A model generated the notes under the pieces. The model was not told the DNA's origin, did not search any database, and worked only from the letters and a program-made list of their open reading frames with translations. A stretch of 7,863 bases of DNA from the NCBI GenBank assembly GCA_003533825.1, contig DQCG01000363.1, positions 1-7,863 of the forward strand. The letters run 5' to 3'. The first letter of the stretch is position 1. Each line of letters starts with the position of its first letter. The stretch is from Phycisphaerales bacterium (GTDB lineage: Bacteria > Planctomycetota > Phycisphaerae > Sedimentisphaerales > Anaerobacaceae). A program made the translations under genes and the position numbers. This document shows positions 1 to 6,468 of this stretch, in pieces.

Positions 1-169
1 TATTATATAGATAGCAGTAAACAGGTTTCCAGTACCTGTTGAGCAGTAAACCAATCAAAGCCCGGTTCTTATCTTCATCTCCTGAACTTACATCTTCAAT
101 GATAGACCAATGCGTGGTCAGGAATGCCTCTCCTGTACCGCCCACATTTGTATAATCGTCGTGCCTCAT
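1..169 (-). CDS. ECF-type RNA polymerase sigma factor, N-terminal part (runs off the left edge)
   Basis: Reading the minus strand from the ATG at 169-167 gives an uninterrupted 56-codon frame that leaves the window, so only the N-terminus is present. It contains FLTTHWSII near residues 16-24 and NRYWKPVYCYLYN at the end. The F-x-TTHWS-(L/V/I) start and the RYW-x-PVY-x-Y block are typical of the first part of sigma region 2 in a family of ECF sigma factors abundant in Planctomycetota and Acidobacteria (family knowledge). Such proteins direct RNA polymerase to a dedicated promoter set. A GAAGGG stretch (180-185) lies ten bases ahead of the ATG as a possible ribosome binding site, and a strong promoter sits further upstream at 285-313. 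The DNA-binding region 4 and any C-terminal extension lie outside the window, so the subgroup and target regulon cannot be judged. Confidence 0.75.
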   Translation of the reverse strand, partial: MRHDDYTNVGGTGEAFLTTHWSIIEDVSSGDEDKNRALIGLLLNRYWKPVYCYLYN

Positions 170-284
170 GAATTGTTTTCCCTTCAGCTATCTCTTTTTC
201 TGTTCAGAATATCCCAAATAGCCACTAACCTTCGATGCTAAATGAGGATTCTTAACACCAAATCAGGGAAACATTGTAGAGTTT

Positions 285-313
285 AGAATAAGTAATAAAC
301 GCTTATTTGTCAA
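285..313 (-). promoter_or_regulatory. Sigma-70-like promoter for the leftward ECF sigma gene
   Basis: On the minus strand a perfect -35 TTGACA (313-308) is followed after exactly 17 bases by TATTCT (290-285), which matches four of six consensus -10 bases. Transcription would start near 278 and give a leader of about 110 bases before the ATG at 169. The -35 box lies between two imperfect inverted arms (291-300 and 314-322 on the plus strand) that could be a repressor site. The promoter call is well supported by the spacing and boxes; the operator is only a suggestion. Confidence 0.65.
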
Positions 314-464
314 GTATTTACTGTCGAATCGGCATCTGGTATTGCCGGAATTGCTTAGATGGTATGAAAAAAATGCAAAAAAGGTCAGGATTTTGCGCAA
401 GATCAGAGATTTTTCCTGTTTTTATATATAGAGAACCATAACATTTTATTTGGAGGTAAAATAA

Positions 465-1568
465 ATGAAATTCCTGGATCGTTTCAAAATTGGATTGGTG
501 TTAGTTGGGTTCGCTGCTATTTTGCTTGGCGGCGGGAATGCAAAGGCGGATTTCACTTTCGGCACTCCCACTACCCTTTGGCCGAACCTTAACAGTCCGT
601 ATATGGATGGTAGCCCGGTCGTCGCAGCCGACGGTCTGTCGCTTATCTTCGGTTCTGATCTACCCAACGGAGACGGTGAAGGTAACCTGTGGATGACGAC
701 GCGGGAAACGGTAGAGGACGACTGGGGCGCCCTGGTGCCTCTCGCAAATATTAACAGTTCGGCGGACGAAAGTTGTCTGAGCCTCTCGGCAGATGGCCTA
801 TCCCTTTTCTTCAGTTCGTTTGTCGGGACGCCCCGGCCCGGCGGGCACGGCAAATGCGATATATGGGTGACCACGCGGGCAACCGCCTCCGATCCCTGGG
901 GACAACCGGAGAATCTTGGTCCTCCCGTGAACACTTCGAGCAACGATTATGGCCCTTTCATCTGGGATGATGGGTGTACCCTATTGTTCATCTCCGACCG
1001 GGACGGTGGATCTGGAAGTTATGACTTATGGATAACGACGCGGGAGACGATCAATGACGACTGGGACACCCCGGTGCCTCTGGAAAATGTCAATAGTAAT
1101 GGTCCCGAATTGTTCCCAGCCATGTCGTCCGATGGGCTGATCCTCTTTTTTCAACGCGGATTCCAGGGCACGACAGACCTATGGATGGCGACGCGCAAAA
1201 GCATAGACGAGCCCTTCGGACCGCCAGAAAGGCTTCCGGCACCCATAAACTATCCAGATTGTGACGACTGTAATCCCAAATTCTCGGCCGACGGCTCTAC
1301 CCTTTACATCAGCTCTAACAATTCGGCGGAGAGTTGGGACTACAATTGGTGGCAGGTGCCAATCGAGCCGGTCGTCGACCTCAACGATGACGGAATCGTC
1401 GACGCCGCTGACATGTGCATAATTGTGGACAACTGGGGTACAGATGAGCCATCGAGCGACATTGGCCCGATGCCCTGGGGTGACGGCATTGTCGATGTCC
1501 AGGACCTGATCGTGCTCGCTGAGCATCTGTTCGAGGAATTTCCGCCGGTGGAAGAAGCAGTTGAATAG
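465..1568 (+). CDS. Secreted PD40 beta-propeller protein with C-terminal dockerin-like module
   Basis: This 367-residue protein starts with a Sec-type signal peptide (residues 1-28: basic start, hydrophobic core, cleavage likely after NAKA). Residues about 30-300 contain at least four propeller repeats of the PD40/WD40-like type. Each has a 'S-x-DG-x-x-L-x-F' strand and a 'DLW(M/I)(T/A)TR' strand, for example at residues 75-80, 133-138, 188-193 and 239-244. Residues 305-356 form a dockerin-like pair of calcium-binding loops, with DLNDDGIVDAAD and then WGDGIVDVQD. In Planctomycetota such modules are common on exported proteins and are thought to serve attachment or sorting (family knowledge). 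No catalytic motif is visible, so a binding or scaffold role is inferred. TGGAGGT at 451-457 sits seven bases before the ATG and fixes the start. A TATATA run at 423-430 could be a -10 box, but no good -35 is seen. A decayed copy of the dockerin follows the stop directly. Confidence 0.85.
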   Translation: MKFLDRFKIGLVLVGFAAILLGGGNAKADFTFGTPTTLWPNLNSPYMDGSPVVAADGLSLIFGSDLPNGDGEGNLWMTTRETVEDDWGALVPLANINSSADESCLSLSADGLSLFFSSFVGTPRPGGHGKCDIWVTTRATASDPWGQPENLGPPVNTSSNDYGPFIWDDGCTLLFISDRDGGSGSYDLWITTRETINDDWDTPVPLENVNSNGPELFPAMSSDGLILFFQRGFQGTTDLWMATRKSIDEPFGPPERLPAPINYPDCDDCNPKFSADGSTLYISSNNSAESWDYNWWQVPIEPVVDLNDDGIVDAADMCIIVDNWGTDEPSSDIGPMPWGDGIVDVQDLIVLAEHLFEEFPPVEEAVE

Positions 1569-1750
1569 GTGACATTGTCGACGTCACAGACCTGTGCATC
1601 ATGGCGGACTAATGAGGTACAGATGAGCCACGTGCGACATTGGCCCGATGCCCTGAGGCGACGGCATCGTAGATGTCCAGGACCTGATCATCCTCGTCGA
1701 GCATCTGTCGACAAACAAGAATGATGTCAACGACGTTAACGGTGGTGAAT
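1569..1750 (+). pseudogene. Decayed second dockerin module (gene remnant)
   Basis: From 1571 to 1708 the DNA aligns with the dockerin part of the preceding gene (1392-1530). A hand alignment gives roughly 83 % identity with one single-base deletion near 1631-1635. The remnant still reads GDIVDVTDLCIMAD, then meets TAA and TGA at 1610-1615. It is frameshifted before a segment equivalent to DIGPMP, where the Trp codon TGG has become TGA. It then resumes GDGIVDVQDLIILVEHL in the shifted frame, which ends at a TGA at 1749-1751. The conservative replacements (for example Met to Leu, Ile to Met) suggest that the copy diverged as a working protein before it decayed. It may be the tail of a lost tandem paralogue, or an extra module cut off when the TAG at 1566-1568 arose. 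It fills most of the gap before the next gene and has no start or ribosome binding site of its own. Confidence 0.8.
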
Positions 1751-1813
1751 GATCAAGAATGTCCGCCGCAAAACGTGAAACCTTTAATGACAAAGTAGTG
1801 AAAGGAGAAACAA

Positions 1814-2332
1814 ATGAAAAAGACAAGAACTAAAATTCTGGCCGGCGTGGTCCTGTTTGCCGCCGTGCTGCTCATCACAGGGATTGTTTGGGCTAAGGCC
1901 ACAAAGACCCCGATATCGGGCAAACAAACTGTTCAGGTCATCGGCCCGCCAGTGCGAGAATGGGTAGACGACGAAGGGATTGCACACTATCGCGGTTTCC
2001 CTTCGGTGTTTGTCTTCGTTTCCGGCGATCTGGACGGAACAGGAAGCTCTGTGGTCAATGTAAACTATGACCCGGCAACCGGCAACGGCGATGAGTCCGG
2101 TGCGGCAACGATCAACGTGAATTGGGGAGATCTGGAAGGCACTTTTGAAGGGCACTTAACTGGCACATACGCGAAAGGGTTTTCCACCGGTACGGCTGTC
2201 TACCATGGCATCAGCGGCGACTTTGAGGGAATGAAGATGATGTTGAGCTACATTACTACATTTACTGGCCCCCCGGGTACGGTCTGGCCGGTAACTTTTC
2301 AGGGCATCATCCTCGATCCGCACGGTGAATGA
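1814..2332 (+). CDS. Small secreted protein of unknown function
   Basis: I do not recognise this 172-residue protein. Residues 1-29 form a clear signal peptide (KKTRTK start, long hydrophobic stretch, cleavage after WA or AKA). The mature part of about 145 residues has no cysteine and is rich in Gly, Thr, Val and Asp. It repeats a GD(L/F)(D/E)G turn three times, at residues 71-75, 105-109 and 135-139. This pattern of short turns between beta-prone stretches suggests a small all-beta barrel, and no catalytic motif is evident. AAAGGAG at 1801-1807 lies six bases before the ATG and supports the start. It follows the PD40 gene on the same strand after 245 bases of mostly decayed dockerin sequence, so a shared transcript is possible but not shown. 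A hairpin follows nine or so bases after the stop. A periplasmic or outer-surface location is inferred from the signal peptide only. Confidence 0.75.
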   Translation: MKKTRTKILAGVVLFAAVLLITGIVWAKATKTPISGKQTVQVIGPPVREWVDDEGIAHYRGFPSVFVFVSGDLDGTGSSVVNVNYDPATGNGDESGAATINVNWGDLEGTFEGHLTGTYAKGFSTGTAVYHGISGDFEGMKMMLSYITTFTGPPGTVWPVTFQGIILDPHGE

Positions 2333-2337
2333 ACGCA

Positions 2338-2370
2338 TGGAGGAGGCCTGTCGCCTCCCCATAGTATTTT
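2338..2370 (+). terminator. Possible weak terminator after the small secreted gene
   Basis: GGAGGC (2342-2347) and GCCTCC (2353-2358) pair perfectly around a five-base loop. TGG (2338-2340) can extend the stem with CCA (2359-2361) past a bulged A. The T tract that follows is poor (ATAGTATTTT), so termination may be inefficient or the hairpin may simply stabilise the mRNA end. Confidence 0.45.
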
Positions 2371-2417
2371 GGCAAAGCGTTGAGATGGTACAGTAGGCCA
2401 AGTGTCGAAGCCATCTA

Positions 2418-2488
2418 TTGTGTCGCGGGCTTCCAGCCCGCGATTCGAGGGCGCTCGCGCCCTCGACACCTGGATGCCCGCGACACAA
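2418..2488. repeat. Nested GC-rich inverted repeat (REP-like or palindromic element)
   Basis: The outer arms at 2418-2436 and 2470-2488 are inverted copies of 19 bases with one mismatch. Inside them CGAGGGCG (2446-2453) and CGCCCTCG (2458-2465) form a perfect eight-base stem with a CTCG loop. The left outer arm can instead fold locally: CGCGGGC (2424-2430) pairs with GCCCGCG (2436-2442) around TTCCA. The element can therefore form one long cruciform-like hairpin or two separate hairpins. Nothing in it looks coding. Its compact symmetric shape and GC-rich composition between AT-rich flanks resemble dispersed REP-type elements, but only one copy is in the window and no transposase of the REP-associated kind is nearby. 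Confidence 0.75.
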
Positions 2489-2507
2489 AACACCCAATAT
2501 AGTCAAT

Positions 2508-2541
2508 AGCTGACAGCTTAAAAAAGTTGTCAGCTTTTTTT
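2508..2541 (+). terminator. Rho-independent terminator
   Basis: AGCTGACA (2508-2515) pairs perfectly with TGTCAGCT (2528-2535), and the right arm runs directly into seven T (2535-2541). The twelve-base loop is A-rich and may shorten by extra pairing (CTT with AAG inside). This is the clearest terminator in the window. It would stop transcripts coming from the left before the gyrA promoter. Confidence 0.75.
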
Positions 2542-2685
2542 AACGACGTTCATTGAATCCGGCTTAAACCTTGACGGCAGGAGCATTTGAGTCTGAACCA
2601 TCTGACTTTTAGTTATGTGGCCCAAATATTATCCTTCCAACGAGGAAAAAACTAAGGTTTATGTCGTGAAAATAGCGAGTATTTC

Positions 2686-2714
2686 TTGACTTTTTGAGGC
2701 GTTAGGGGTATTTT
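2686..2714 (+). promoter_or_regulatory. Sigma-70-like promoter for gyrA-holA
   Basis: TTGACT (2686-2691, five of six consensus bases) is followed after 17 bases by TATTTT (2709-2714, four of six). The start site would be near 2721, leaving a leader of about 33 bases before the gyrA ATG. An overlapping TTTTAT at 2711-2716 is a less well spaced alternative -10. Confidence 0.65.
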
Positions 2715-2754
2715 ATCTGCTCAAGATTCAACATTTAAGGATAACAGAAAACAG

Positions 2755-5415
2755 ATGAAGGAAATCAAGAAGCCACAGGAACAATTCGAGGATATGCGTA
2801 TCCTCGACGAGCTGAAGAATTCGTACCTCAACTACGCGATGAGCGTGATCGTTTCACGAGCCCTGCCGGACGTTCGCGACGGTTTGAAACCATCGCAAAG
2901 ACGCATCCTGGTAGCAATGAACGACTTGAACCTCGGCCCGCGGAGCAAGCACCGAAAGTGCGCGAAGATCGTCGGTGATACCGGCGGCAACTACCACCCT
3001 CACGGCGACCAGGCAACCTATGGAACGCTGGTCAGGCTGGGCCAGGAATGGAATATGCGTTATCCGCTGGTGAACCCGCAGGGCAACTTCGGAAGTATCG
3101 ATTCCGATCCGCCGGCGGCGATGAGATATACCGAGGCAAGAATGGCCGCCCCGGCAACGGATATGCTGGAGGATATCAAGCACGACACCGTCGATTTTAT
3201 ACCGAACTACGATGAGACCCGGATGGAGCCGACGGTTCTGCCGTCGAAGTTCCCGAATCTGCTTGTTAACGGCTCGACGGGAATCGCGGTCGGGATGGCC
3301 ACCAATATCCCGCCGCACAATGTCGCCGAGATTTGCGACGCCCTGCTTTTAGTAATTGATGAGCCGGACTGCGGATTTAAAGATATTATCAAGCGTCTGC
3401 CCGGCCCGGACTTCCCGACAGGCGGAATCATCTGCGGCAGAAAAGGGATTATGGACGCTTACACGACCGGCCGGGGCCACTTGACCGTTCGAGGCAAAGT
3501 AGACGTCGAGACGACCAAGAGAGGCAGGGAAAGAATTGTCATTACCGAGATACCGTATATGGTCGTCAAGACCACGATTGTCTCGAAAATTGCGGATTGC
3601 GTGCACAAAAATACTCTACCGGAAGTAGCCGACGTCAGGGACGAATCGGACCGCCACGGGCTGCGGATTGTCGTGGATTTGAAAAGAGACGCCGATGCCG
3701 AAATCGCGCTGAATAAGCTTTATCGCTACACTCTTCTGCAAACCACTTTTGCTATCGCCAATATCGCGCTGGTTAATAGCAAGCCCGAAACTCTCAATAT
3801 CAGGGAGATGCTCGATTGCTTCATTGAGCATCGCAAAATTGTCATCCGCAGGCGAAGCAGATTCCTGCTGAAAAGATGCAGAAACAGGGCTCATATCCTC
3901 GAAGGCCTTCTTCTGGCCGTCAGTGACATCGACGAGATCATCGATTTGATAAAAAAATCGCCGGATACACCCACCGCTAAGTTGAATTTAATGAAGAAGC
4001 CTTTGCGTTTGGCCGAAGTTGCGACATTGAAGAAAATCCTGCCCAAGGATTTTATTAAGGAAAAAAGCAAAGGCAAACATTTCCTTACCGGCCCGCAGGC
4101 CGACGCGATTTTGACAATGCAGCTCCAAAGACTCACCGGTCTGGAGATGGAAAAGCTCGCCAAAGAGTACGCCGACCTGACCGAACAGATAGAGGGCTAT
4201 GAGGCGATATTGGCCAGCGATCAAATCCTGCTGGACATCATCCGGGAAGACATTTATGAGATAAAGGAAAAGTATGGCGACGCCAGGCGGACGAAAATCA
4301 CCGCTGCCGCCGAACAGTTCGCCGATGAAGACCTGATCGCCGAGGAGGAAGTCATCGTTACGGTAAGCCACAGCGGGTATGTCAAGCGACTTCCCATAGA
4401 TACGTACCGCAAGCAGGCCAGGGGCGGCAGAGGAATCATCGGCTCGGATACAAAAGAGGGCGATTTCATAAAGCATCTGTTCATCGCCTCCACACACGAT
4501 TACCTGCTGATCTTTACCAATCGCGGCAAGTGCTACTGGCTGAAAGTTTATGACATCCCGAGCATGTCCAGGCAGAGCAAGGGCAGAAATGTTGTCAACC
4601 TTCTGAAGCTGGGAAATCAGCAAATCGCATCGATCATCAACGTCAGCAGTTTTAATAATGAAGGGGACGAAAACGCACCGGAGCGGCAACTGGTAATGGC
4701 GACAAGAAATGGCATCATCAAAAAGACGAGATTGTCAGCTTACGGCAACCCGAGAGCAAACGGTGTCATCGCCATCAATCTGGATCCGAACGATGATTTA
4801 ATCGATGTTGCATTGACCACGGGGGCGGATCATATCATTCTCGGCACGCGGGACGGCATGACGATACGCTTCGATGAAAACCAGGTACGTTCGATGGGCC
4901 GTGCCTCACGAGGCGTCAAAGGGATTAACCTGCGCACCGGTGACGCCGTAGTCGGCATGGTGATTGTCGAGGAAAAAGCCGCCCTGTTCACCGTTTGTGA
5001 AAACGGTTACGGCAAACGAACGGGCCTTGAGAATTACCGTTCGCAAAGCCGCGGCGGTGTCGGTCTGAAAAATATAAAAACCACCACCAGGAACGGCAAA
5101 GTTGTTGCACTCAATGCGGTCCAGAATAAAGACGATTTGATGATGATTACCGCCAACGGGATGATTATTCGCACCGGGCTTGACCAAATCCGCTCAATCG
5201 GCAGAAACACCCAGGGCGTACGCCTAATTAAGCTCAAAGCCGGCGACAAGCTCGTTGCCGCCGAAAAGATAGTGTCCGAAGATGCAGGCAATTCGAAAGC
5301 CGGATCAAACGAAAAACGCAAACCACAATCAAATCCGACGACGAAGTCAAATCCAAAGGCTAAGTCAAAATCTAAAACCAGGACAAAGAGCAGTAAAAAG
5401 AGACGCAAATCGTGA
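2755..5415 (+). CDS. gyrA: DNA gyrase subunit A
   Basis: GyrA is the DNA-breaking subunit of the A2B2 gyrase that puts negative supercoils into DNA. At 886 residues its length is normal for the family. The N-terminal breakage-reunion domain has RALPDVRDGLKPSQRR (residues 35-50), HPHGD (81-85) and AAMRYTEAR (121-129) with the active-site Tyr125. The C-terminal domain has a good GyrA box, QARGGRG, at about 554-560, which marks gyrase rather than topoisomerase IV. Further blade motifs follow, such as RSMGRASRGVKGI (about 712-724) and RSQSRGGVGL (about 762-771). The positions equivalent to E. coli Ser83 and Asp87 are Gln86 and Gly90. The last 40 residues are Lys/Ser/Asn-rich and strongly basic, unlike the acidic tail of E. 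coli GyrA. The start is chosen because the N-terminus matches the family length; AAGG at 2737-2740 is a weak and distant ribosome binding site. No gyrB is adjacent; holA follows with a four-base overlap. Confidence 0.96.
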   Translation: MKEIKKPQEQFEDMRILDELKNSYLNYAMSVIVSRALPDVRDGLKPSQRRILVAMNDLNLGPRSKHRKCAKIVGDTGGNYHPHGDQATYGTLVRLGQEWNMRYPLVNPQGNFGSIDSDPPAAMRYTEARMAAPATDMLEDIKHDTVDFIPNYDETRMEPTVLPSKFPNLLVNGSTGIAVGMATNIPPHNVAEICDALLLVIDEPDCGFKDIIKRLPGPDFPTGGIICGRKGIMDAYTTGRGHLTVRGKVDVETTKRGRERIVITEIPYMVVKTTIVSKIADCVHKNTLPEVADVRDESDRHGLRIVVDLKRDADAEIALNKLYRYTLLQTTFAIANIALVNSKPETLNIREMLDCFIEHRKIVIRRRSRFLLKRCRNRAHILEGLLLAVSDIDEIIDLIKKSPDTPTAKLNLMKKPLRLAEVATLKKILPKDFIKEKSKGKHFLTGPQADAILTMQLQRLTGLEMEKLAKEYADLTEQIEGYEAILASDQILLDIIREDIYEIKEKYGDARRTKITAAAEQFADEDLIAEEEVIVTVSHSGYVKRLPIDTYRKQARGGRGIIGSDTKEGDFIKHLFIASTHDYLLIFTNRGKCYWLKVYDIPSMSRQSKGRNVVNLLKLGNQQIASIINVSSFNNEGDENAPERQLVMATRNGIIKKTRLSAYGNPRANGVIAINLDPNDDLIDVALTTGADHIILGTRDGMTIRFDENQVRSMGRASRGVKGINLRTGDAVVGMVIVEEKAALFTVCENGYGKRTGLENYRSQSRGGVGLKNIKTTTRNGKVVALNAVQNKDDLMMITANGMIIRTGLDQIRSIGRNTQGVRLIKLKAGDKLVAAEKIVSEDAGNSKAGSNEKRKPQSNPTTKSNPKAKSKSKTRTKSSKKRRKS

Positions 5416-6434
5416 ATCGTGACTCACACTCCACAGGATGCCCGCCGGAAAAGCTGATTTATGTAATTGCCGGCAAAGATGATTCTCTTGTCAGCTCTCA
5501 GTGCGCCGAGCTTCTCGACGGGCTTTTGGACCCGTCGCAAAGAGCTACGGGACTCTTTGACGCCGAGGCGGCTTCGACTTCGGCATCAGATGTGCTGGAT
5601 GAATTGCGAACAGCACCGTTTTTGACCGACAAACGAGTCGTTCGCATAAAGGGTGCGGAAGATTTCATATCCAGGAATCGACCGTTGCTCGAAAAATATT
5701 TTGACAATCCCTGCCCCACAGGACGGCTTATACTGACCGTAAAATCCTGGGACGCCCGAACCAAACTGGCTAAGAAACTTTCAAAGGCAGGCAAACTGAT
5801 TAGTGCTGCCCCGCCAACTCGCAGGGAACTGCCGGATCGGTTAATAAGATATGCAAAGGACGCTTACGATAAAAATATAAGCCTGACTACGGCAATACTT
5901 TTAATTGAGCTGACCGGCGATGAGCTAACGCGCCTGTACAGCGAAATCGACAAGCTGGCTTTGTACGCAGGCGAAGAGAAAATTATTACCCAAAATCACG
6001 TCGAGTCACTCATCGGTCATAATCGTTTATTCAGTGCCTTTGCCGTGATAGATGCAATCATCGCCGGCAACGCCGGAGTGGCGATAGAGCGTTTAAGGGG
6101 CATGTTCGCAGCAGATAAATCAACTGAGTATACCGTCGTCGGCGCCTTTGCGTATCATATCCGTAAAATGTTCAACGCCAAGGTCCTGCTCGACAAAGGT
6201 CTCCGGCCTCGCGAGATCGAAAACAGGCTGCGAATATGGGGCAACACGAACGCTTTTTTCGCACACCTGCGGCAAATTAGCCTGAAACAAATCGGCAAAT
6301 ACCTCCAGCACTTGGGCGAAACCGACTACAAAATCAAAACCGGTCAGACACAAGCAAGAGTAGCAATGGAACAATTAGTGCTCAATTTGTCTGCCGGGAC
6401 CACCGCTCGTAGAAACATCGCAAGAAGTACGTAG
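5412..6434 (+). CDS. holA: DNA polymerase III delta subunit (clamp loader)
   Basis: HolA opens the beta sliding clamp as part of the clamp-loader complex at the replication fork. The 340-residue length fits the family. Residues 15-24 (LIYVIAGKDD) form the usual first strand and the degenerate nucleotide-binding turn; delta does not hydrolyse ATP. TAPFLTDKRVVRIKGAEDF (67-85) matches the segment that contacts the clamp in known delta proteins. ELTGDELTRLYSEIDKLALYAG (166-187) is the characteristic helix of the middle domain. The C-terminal collar region ends with ETDYKIKTGQTQARVAMEQLVL (303-324), the most recognisable HolA signature. The start is a GTG whose last three bases with the next A overlap the gyrA stop (GTGA), so translation is probably coupled. 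No separate promoter or strong ribosome binding site is seen. The 34-base space to the convergent gene holds no clear terminator. Confidence 0.9.
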   Translation: MNRDSHSTGCPPEKLIYVIAGKDDSLVSSQCAELLDGLLDPSQRATGLFDAEAASTSASDVLDELRTAPFLTDKRVVRIKGAEDFISRNRPLLEKYFDNPCPTGRLILTVKSWDARTKLAKKLSKAGKLISAAPPTRRELPDRLIRYAKDAYDKNISLTTAILLIELTGDELTRLYSEIDKLALYAGEEKIITQNHVESLIGHNRLFSAFAVIDAIIAGNAGVAIERLRGMFAADKSTEYTVVGAFAYHIRKMFNAKVLLDKGLRPREIENRLRIWGNTNAFFAHLRQISLKQIGKYLQHLGETDYKIKTGQTQARVAMEQLVLNLSAGTTARRNIARST

Positions 6435-6468
6435 AATTATGTCCGATATCATTCGTATGCTATAATCG

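Larger units (their letters stand above)
2333..2754. other. Intergenic region ahead of gyrA
   Basis: This 422-base gap contains, in order, a weak hairpin, the nested inverted repeat, a good terminator, and the gyrA promoter with a leader of about 33 bases. The stretch 2542-2685 shows no open frame, no RNA gene fold and no repeat that I can recognise. Confidence 0.6.

Noticed and set aside
393..400. Perfect palindrome TTGCGCAA upstream of the PD40 gene
   Set aside because: Eight bases are too short to call an operator without a second copy or conservation data.
446..943. Antisense open frame over the start of the PD40 gene
   Set aside because: The sense strand has a signal peptide, PD40 repeats and a good ribosome binding site; the antisense product resembles nothing and is rich in Arg, Ser and Pro.
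1599..1826. Minus-strand frame across the decayed dockerin region
   Set aside because: The plus-strand similarity to the dockerin module explains this DNA, and the minus-strand product has no recognisable feature.
2156..2506. Minus-strand frame across the nested repeat and the end of the small secreted gene
   Set aside because: It runs through a hairpin element and opposite a gene with a signal peptide and good ribosome binding site. GC-rich symmetric DNA often lacks stops by chance.
3988..4689. Long antisense open frame (233 codons) inside gyrA
   Set aside because: It lies wholly opposite a conserved gyrA frame, shows no recognisable domain and has no ribosome binding site. It is a shadow of the sense codons.
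6456..6466. Extended -10-like TGCTATAAT between holA and the DUF1848 gene
   Set aside because: No matching -35 is at a suitable distance, and no gene on the plus strand follows for more than 1 kb. It could at best give an antisense RNA.
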